From assembly GCA_002328075.1 (NCBI GenBank), contig DCVT01000055.1, positions 1-64,000 on the forward strand: a stretch of 64,000 bases of DNA, read 5' to 3'. The DNA is from Anaerolineales bacterium UBA2181 (GTDB taxonomy: Bacteria > Chloroflexota > Anaerolineae > Promineifilales > UBA4811). A program made the translations under genes and the position numbers. The notes under the pieces were generated by a model, which was given only the letters and a program-made list of their open reading frames with translations, did not search any database and was not told the origin of the DNA. Below, piece after piece: positions 59,581 to 64,000 of the stretch; position 1 is the stretch's first letter; every line of letters starts with the position of its first letter.

Positions 59581-62520
59581 ATGGGTGAACCCATGGCGGC
59601 ACAACACGTCTGTCATATCTATCTCCTCGGCCCACCCATGGTGCGCCGAGGCAGGGTCGTTCTGCCGCCGCTTCCCACCCAGAAAACCACGTTGCTCCTG
59701 GCCTATCTCGTCCTTCACCAGCACTGCCCTCACCCGCGCGAGGCACTGGCCGCGCTGTATTGGGGTGATGTCTCCGACGAACAGGCCAGACACTCGCTCC
59801 GCACTGCGCTGGCGACGCTCCGCCGATATCTTGGCAGCGATGTCCTGCGGGCGGATCGCGAATCCGTCTGGGTCAATCCTGACCTCTCGATCTGGGTCGA
59901 CGCCGGGGAATTCGAAGAGCAGGCGCGATCCGCCGCCGGTCATGAAATTGCGCCGCTGAGATCTGCGATCGACCTTTACCGAGGCGACCTGCTCCCCGGT
60001 TTTTACGACGATTGGATCCTGCGGGAGCGAGACCGCTACCAGGCGCTCTACCTGGACTTGGTGCTGCAGATGATCCAGTTGCACCGGTCGCGCAGCGACT
60101 ATGCGGCCGCCATCGAATACGCCGAGAGGGCGCTGGCCTGCGAGCCGGCCAACGAACGCGCTCATCAGCATCTGATCTTTTGCCGCCTGGCCCTGGGAGA
60201 CCGCAGCGCCGCGCTGAGACAATACGAGCATTGTCGCCGGGCTCTGCAAGAGGAGCTGGCGGTTGAGCCATCACCCGAGACCACCGCGCTGTACCGCTGG
60301 CTGACGCGAACCCCGGCCAGGGCGCTTGAAGCCCGGATCACCAACCTGCCCATCCCCATCTCGAGCTTTGTCGGGCGCACCAGGGAGATGGCGCGACTCA
60401 AGGAGATGCTGGCACAGGCACGCCTGGCGACGCTGACGGGCCCGGGCGGCTGCGGCAAGACGCGCCTGGCGGTCCAGGTGGCCAGCGACCTGGTGGACGC
60501 TTTCCGGGACGGCGTGTGGTGGGTGGATTTCGCGCCGCTGACCGACGAATCGCTGGTCTCTCAGGCCATCGCCAGAGCCGCCGGGGTTGCCGAGGAGCCC
60601 AACGTGCCGACGCAAGAGACCCTCGTCCACCATCTGGTTCCGCGGCAGGTGCTGCTGGTGCTGGACAACTGCGAGCACCTGGTGGATAGGATCGCACAGC
60701 TTGCCGCGGTGTTGCTGAACGAGTGCCCCAGGCTGACCATACTCGCCACCAGCCGTGAGGCCCTTGGAGTCCCGGGTGAGATGCTCCTGCTCATCCCTTC
60801 GCTCTCGTACCCGTTGACCGGGCAGTTTCTGCCGGACGAAGAGCCGCAGGACTATGAGAGCGTCCGACTGCTGTGCGAACGAGCCGCGGCCGTCACCGAG
60901 GGCTGGAAGCTGAGCGATACGAACGCCGCAGCCGTTGCCCAGATCTGCCAGCGGCTGGACGGAATACCGCTGGCCATCGAGCTGGCAGCAGCCAGCCTGA
61001 AAGTCCTGGCGGTACAGGAGGTCGCCGCACGGCTGGACGATCGCTTTGGCCTGCTGACGGCCGGCGGCCGCACCGCCCTGCCGCGCCACCGGACCTTGCG
61101 GGCGGTGATCGACTGGGGCTACGATCTGCTTTCGGAGCAAGAGCGCCGTCTGATGAGCACCCTGTCGGTGTTTGCCGGCGGCTGGACACTGGAGGCGGCG
61201 GAGGCAGTGGGCGCAGACGGCATCTCGTCTCAGCAAGTGCTTGGGCTCATGTCGCGCCTGGTCGACAAATCGCTGGTGGAAACCGCAGAAGAGCCGGGCG
61301 GCGGAGCGCGCTACCGCATGCTGGAGACGGTGCGGCAATACGGCCTGGAGCGGCTCAGCGAGGCCGGCCAGGTGGAGGCGACCCGCCATGGCCATGCGCT
61401 CTTTTTTGCGGGATTGGCCGAGAGAGCAGAGTCGGAGCTGCGGGGTCCGGAGATGCGTGCCTGGCTGGCACGGCTGGAAACGGAGCACGACAACTTTCGG
61501 TCGGCGCTCGCGTGGTCACTGGCTCATGGATCGGCCGAGCTGTGTCTTCGTTTTGCGGGTGCGCTGGGGATCTTTTGGCATCGGGGCTATCTGAGCGAGG
61601 GGTGCGCCTGGCTGGAACGCCTGCTGGGGCGTGGCAAGGAGGCGCCGCCCCGGTTGCGCGTCAAAGCAATGGTTTCGGCCAGCTGGCTGGCGAGGGACCT
61701 GGGAGACTACCGGCGGGCAGCGGCGCTGCAGGAAGAGAGCGCCGCGATATTGCGCGCGGTGGGGGACAGGCTGGCGTTGTTCGACGTGCTGATAGGGAGA
61801 GGCCTCCTGGCCGTCTACCAGAACGACCCGCGGCGGGCGTTTGCCAATTTCAACGAGGCGCTGGCTCTGGCAGAGGAGCTGGACTACCCCTGGGGACGCG
61901 CCCGGGCGCTGGTCAATCTGGCGCATGCGGCGCTTTTCAACCTCCAATGGGACGCTGAGGCCCGGTCCCGCGGTGAAGAGAGCCTGGAGCTTTTCCGGCA
62001 ATTGGACGACGCGACGGAGCAGGCGCACGCACTGATCATCCTGGGGCCGGGCGCACACTATGAGGGCGACGACCGGCGGGGGCGGAGGCTGGTGGAGCAA
62101 GCCGCTGCTATCTGCCGTCAGGCGGGTGACAGGCGGCAGCTTGCCTGGGCGACCTCGGTGCTGGGCGTGATGCTGCGCTGGGAGGGCAGGGTCGCCGAGG
62201 CGTTGCCCGTCGCCAGGGAGGGTCTGCGCCTCGCCCTGGAACTGGGAGAAAAGACGGTAGCGGTCTTTGCTCTGATCCTGCTGTCAGGGCTGGCCAGGGA
62301 TCGGGGAAAAACCCTGCAGTCCCTTCACCTGCTAGGGTGTGCCATCGCATACGGTGAGTCGTTTGGCTATCGGGCGTCACCGCTCCAGTGGGACGTTGTC
62401 AATCGGGATGTCGATGCGATGCGCTCCGAGTTGGGGGAAGAGGCGTTCACCAGCGAGTGGGCACACGGGGCAGGGATGCCGCCCGAGTGGGCAGTGCAAG
62501 CCGCGTTGGACGATTCGTGA
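59581..62520 (+). CDS. BTAD-AAA-TPR transcriptional regulator (SARP-like)
   Basis: 979 aa. Residues 10-100 form an OmpR-type winged helix (IYLLGPPMVRRGRVVLPPLP ...), about 100-250 the BTAD helical domain, about 260-500 an NTPase with Walker A GPGGCGKTRLA (near 287) and Walker B VLLVLDNCEHL, then a winged-helix segment, and about 640-950 TPR-like repeats. This is the layout of SARP/AfsR-like one-component activators, which bind 11-bp-spaced direct repeats. Two such repeats stand just downstream at 62565 and 63088, which makes the flanking genes its likely targets. Confidence 0.92.
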   Translation: MGEPMAAQHVCHIYLLGPPMVRRGRVVLPPLPTQKTTLLLAYLVLHQHCPHPREALAALYWGDVSDEQARHSLRTALATLRRYLGSDVLRADRESVWVNPDLSIWVDAGEFEEQARSAAGHEIAPLRSAIDLYRGDLLPGFYDDWILRERDRYQALYLDLVLQMIQLHRSRSDYAAAIEYAERALACEPANERAHQHLIFCRLALGDRSAALRQYEHCRRALQEELAVEPSPETTALYRWLTRTPARALEARITNLPIPISSFVGRTREMARLKEMLAQARLATLTGPGGCGKTRLAVQVASDLVDAFRDGVWWVDFAPLTDESLVSQAIARAAGVAEEPNVPTQETLVHHLVPRQVLLVLDNCEHLVDRIAQLAAVLLNECPRLTILATSREALGVPGEMLLLIPSLSYPLTGQFLPDEEPQDYESVRLLCERAAAVTEGWKLSDTNAAAVAQICQRLDGIPLAIELAAASLKVLAVQEVAARLDDRFGLLTAGGRTALPRHRTLRAVIDWGYDLLSEQERRLMSTLSVFAGGWTLEAAEAVGADGISSQQVLGLMSRLVDKSLVETAEEPGGGARYRMLETVRQYGLERLSEAGQVEATRHGHALFFAGLAERAESELRGPEMRAWLARLETEHDNFRSALAWSLAHGSAELCLRFAGALGIFWHRGYLSEGCAWLERLLGRGKEAPPRLRVKAMVSASWLARDLGDYRRAAALQEESAAILRAVGDRLALFDVLIGRGLLAVYQNDPRRAFANFNEALALAEELDYPWGRARALVNLAHAALFNLQWDAEARSRGEESLELFRQLDDATEQAHALIILGPGAHYEGDDRRGRRLVEQAAAICRQAGDRRQLAWATSVLGVMLRWEGRVAEALPVAREGLRLALELGEKTVAVFALILLSGLARDRGKTLQSLHLLGCAIAYGESFGYRASPLQWDVVNRDVDAMRSELGEEAFTSEWAHGAGMPPEWAVQAALDDS

Positions 62521-62564
62521 ACCATCCTGCTCCGGCCTCATCACAGAACACTCATGGCGGCGGA

Positions 62565-62582
62565 CTTGACGCAGATTTGACG
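62565..62582 (+). promoter_or_regulatory. Predicted BTAD operator before the SnoaL-like gene
   Basis: CTTGACG-CAGA-TTTGACG: two heptamers whose starts are 11 bp apart (62565 and 62576). Near-identical to the box at 63088. It lies 40 nt before the SnoaL-like start codon, 45 nt after the regulator's stop. Confidence 0.7.
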
Positions 62583-62621
62583 ATCATGGCCCAGGATCAT
62601 CTCCAATAGAAGGGGTGATCC

Positions 62622-63053
62622 ATGCTGGAACCACGCAACAGCTCGGCTGCCGGTGAAGGTTCAAGAGTGGTGCTGGACAGCCTGAGCGCAATCAATGCTG
62701 GCGACCTGGAGCGGGCGTTGTCGCACCTGGCCGACGACGCCGAGTGCACGCTGATCGGCATCGCACCCGGCCATCCTCGTGCCCTCAGAGGGAAGGAACA
62801 GCTCCGTAGCTGGTTCGGCGACCTTGCCGCTCAACACCTGCGAATCGAAGCAGACATCCTGGCGACAAAAGCGACCATCGTGACCGCCGGGACCCTCTCC
62901 TGGACTGATTCAACACGCCAACTCGGCGTGGCGCCGCTGGCAGCAACGGCGCAGGTCCTCATCGACCACGGCAAGATCAGCCGAATCCAGTGGACAATCC
63001 ATCCCGAATCGGCGGCAAAACTGCGGGCCGCCCTGGCGCACGCCCAGGAATAG
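62622..63053 (+). CDS. SnoaL/NTF2-like small protein
   Basis: 143 aa, AGGGGTGA site before ATG 62622. Pattern LDSLSAINAGDLERALSHLADDAECTLIG and GKEQLRSWFGDL is that of the SnoaL-like cone fold. May be an isomerase-like enzyme or a binding protein for a small hydrophobic ligand. Predicted target of the BTAD regulator. Confidence 0.8.
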   Translation: MLEPRNSSAAGEGSRVVLDSLSAINAGDLERALSHLADDAECTLIGIAPGHPRALRGKEQLRSWFGDLAAQHLRIEADILATKATIVTAGTLSWTDSTRQLGVAPLAATAQVLIDHGKISRIQWTIHPESAAKLRAALAHAQE

Positions 63054-63087
63054 CCTAGTCGGCGCCGCTCCAGGCGACCGCCAGGGT

Positions 63088-63120
63088 TTTGACGCTGATT
63101 TGACGTTCGAGCTGTATGGT
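63088..63120 (+). promoter_or_regulatory. Predicted BTAD-dependent promoter of the secreted-protein operon
   Basis: TTTGACG (63088-63094) and TTTGACG (63099-63105), 11 bp apart, then TATGGT (63115-63120) as -10, 9 bp after the second heptamer. The second heptamer stands near the -35 position, as in SARP-activated promoters. Confidence 0.72.
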
Positions 63121-63201
63121 GGTGGTTGGACGCAAGGGACAAACCGGCCGGAGTGGGTTCGTTCGTTTCCGCGGTGCGTAGGATTGGATGGGAGGTGAGA
63201 A

Positions 63202-63312
63202 ATGACCGGAATCCCCAACAACAGCACCTGGTTCAACCTGGCGTTTCATGTCCCCCTGGCGTTGGCATTTGGTTACTGGGTGTTCTCAAAGCGTGGCAAC
63301 GTCGGAAGTTAG
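63202..63312 (+). CDS. 36-aa membrane peptide
   Basis: Strong GGGAGGTGA site 2 nt before... ATG 63202. Sequence MTGIPNNSTWFNLAFHVPLA then LAFGYWVFSKRGNVGS: one hydrophobic helix followed by a basic tail. Missed by length cut-offs, but it has the best ribosome site of the region. It sits between the predicted BTAD promoter and the secreted-protein gene, 28 nt before the latter. Confidence 0.6.
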   Translation: MTGIPNNSTWFNLAFHVPLALAFGYWVFSKRGNVGS

Positions 63313-63340
63313 AGAATTGGCAGTGAAAGGAGAGACGAAA

Positions 63341-63847
63341 ATGAAAGTCAAATGTCTTCTGACCGTGGTTTGCCTGGCACTGGTGCTGGCGCTTGCGCTG
63401 CCGTCGGTTCAGGCTGCGTCGGCGCAGGCTACGTTCACCGATTGTGCAGCCGAGTTGACCTTGCTGGGGTACGAAGAGGGTACGGTTAGCTTCCACGGTC
63501 CCAATATGCACATCCGAGGGCGCGTGGTCTGGTTTGAGCAGGTCTCCGACAACCCCCTTTGCGCGGGATTGCTCACCGTGGTGGTAAACTATAACCTGGA
63601 CGCGGATGGGGCCGGGCCCAAGTGGGGCACTTTTTCCTGGGAGGCGGCGGCGAACGCTCCTACCACCGGTGGTTTTGAAGGAGCCTTCACCGGGTGGTCA
63701 GAGGAGTACACCTGGAGCTCGTCGGTTCACGCGGTGGGCCGCGGGTATGGCGACCTTGACGGGCTCCAGATCCGTGAATTCATCGACTTTCCGACCATAC
63801 TCCACGGTTTTGCTACCGTGACCGTCCTCGACCCGCACGGAGACTAG
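63341..63847 (+). CDS. Secreted protein, function unknown
   Basis: 168 aa from ATG 63341 (AAGGAGAG site). Signal peptide MKVKCLLTVVCLALVLALAL with AxA cleavage near VQAASAQA. The mature part is a single beta-rich domain with Cys residues in FTDCAAEL and NPLCAGLL that could form a disulphide. Family not recognised. Probable member of the BTAD-controlled operon. Confidence 0.75.
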   Translation: MKVKCLLTVVCLALVLALALPSVQAASAQATFTDCAAELTLLGYEEGTVSFHGPNMHIRGRVVWFEQVSDNPLCAGLLTVVVNYNLDADGAGPKWGTFSWEAAANAPTTGGFEGAFTGWSEEYTWSSSVHAVGRGYGDLDGLQIREFIDFPTILHGFATVTVLDPHGD

Positions 63848-63868
63848 GCAGGCAGGGGAGTGGCATCC

Positions 63869-63897
63869 GGGGCCCGGGGAACACCTCCGGGCCCCTT
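63869..63897 (+). terminator. Terminator-like hairpin after the secreted-protein gene
   Basis: Nine-bp perfect stem GGGGCCCGG/CCGGGCCCC (63869-63877 with 63887-63895), 9-nt loop, followed by only two T residues. Confidence 0.6.
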
Positions 63898-63931
63898 GAC
63901 GACTGCGAGAGTGTACACGGAGGAAACCTTG

Positions 63932-64000
63932 ATGACCGAACGATCGCGGGCGGCCACATCCGCTTTGCAGCCGGGAGTTGAGATTCGAGACCTGCACTCC
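63932..64000 (+). CDS. Partial CDS running off the window
   Basis: ATG 63932 with a GGAGGAAA site (63919-63926) opens a frame beginning MTERSRAATSALQPGVEIRD that continues to the window edge. Too short to identify. Confidence 0.55.
   Translation, partial: MTERSRAATSALQPGVEIRDLHS

Overview
The window is high-GC bacterial DNA (no rRNA, tRNA or CRISPR array seen) and looks like Chloroflexota (Anaerolineae/Caldilinea-like or an uncultured relative). The clues are a secreted protein ending in the FLPLVLRN tail that is common in that phylum, lipoproteins with long Pro/Thr spacers, a large BTAD-ATPase-TPR regulator, IclR-controlled catabolic operons with LivFGHM-type transporters, and dispersed hairpin repeats. 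The phylum call is inference. No single-copy marker gene is present to prove it.

Layout. 1-2.9 kb: a Lon-family protease (minus strand), then an intergenic region with three phased DnaA-type boxes. 2.9-28.6 kb: a duplicated DinB-DNA glycosylase locus brackets a catabolic island of about 24 kb. The left copy has intact DinB and a broken glycosylase; the right copy has broken DinB and an intact glycosylase. Inside are (a) an IclR-led minus-strand run: cupin, TIM-barrel protein, creatininase/IolN-like hydrolase, aldehyde:ferredoxin oxidoreductase, a branched-chain-amino-acid-type ABC transporter, a reductive-dehalogenase-like corrinoid/FeS protein and an amidohydrolase; (b) a divergent pair of dehydrogenases (MDR and Ldh2); (c) a sugar-type ABC transporter followed by two paralogous esterases; (d) a CoA-transferase, small protein and nitroreductase operon divergent from a second IclR gene. 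Together these look like uptake and oxidative or hydrolytic breakdown of a cyclic or polyhydroxylated carbon source. The substrate cannot be read from the sequence.

28.8-37.3 kb: a carbonic anhydrase gene with an in-frame stop, two small Cys-rich proteins, a run of methyltransferase genes (Trm112-type, SDR fused to a gutted LCM methyltransferase, ICMT, LCM and UbiE types) behind a strong promoter with a 22-bp palindromic operator, and an AbiEii-like toxin with a putative new antitoxin. 37.3-44.1 kb: a lipoprotein, a small membrane protein, a GH99-like lipoprotein, an MBL-fold hydrolase and an HExxGH membrane protein. 44.2-48.3 kb is a cluster of broken genes (C45 acyltransferase, REC-REC fragment, Hpt fragment, polysaccharide deacetylase, recombinase tail).

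48.4-57.3 kb: a toroid prenyltransferase/cyclase-like protein, a large secreted NHL/P-domain protein, a frameshifted beta-helix protein that runs into a GC-rich minisatellite, and an 867-aa protein with features of cargo from extracellular contractile injection systems (eCIS). 57.7-64 kb: an acetyltransferase, an alpha/beta hydrolase, and a BTAD/AAA/TPR regulator. Downstream of the regulator are two almost identical boxes of 11-bp-spaced direct repeats, one before a SnoaL-like gene and one before a small-peptide plus secreted-protein operon. These are the predicted operators of that regulator.

Pseudogenes and truncated junctions are unusually frequent. Several lesions fall in G-runs and could be assembly errors; others (nonsense codons, internal deletions) are not of that type.
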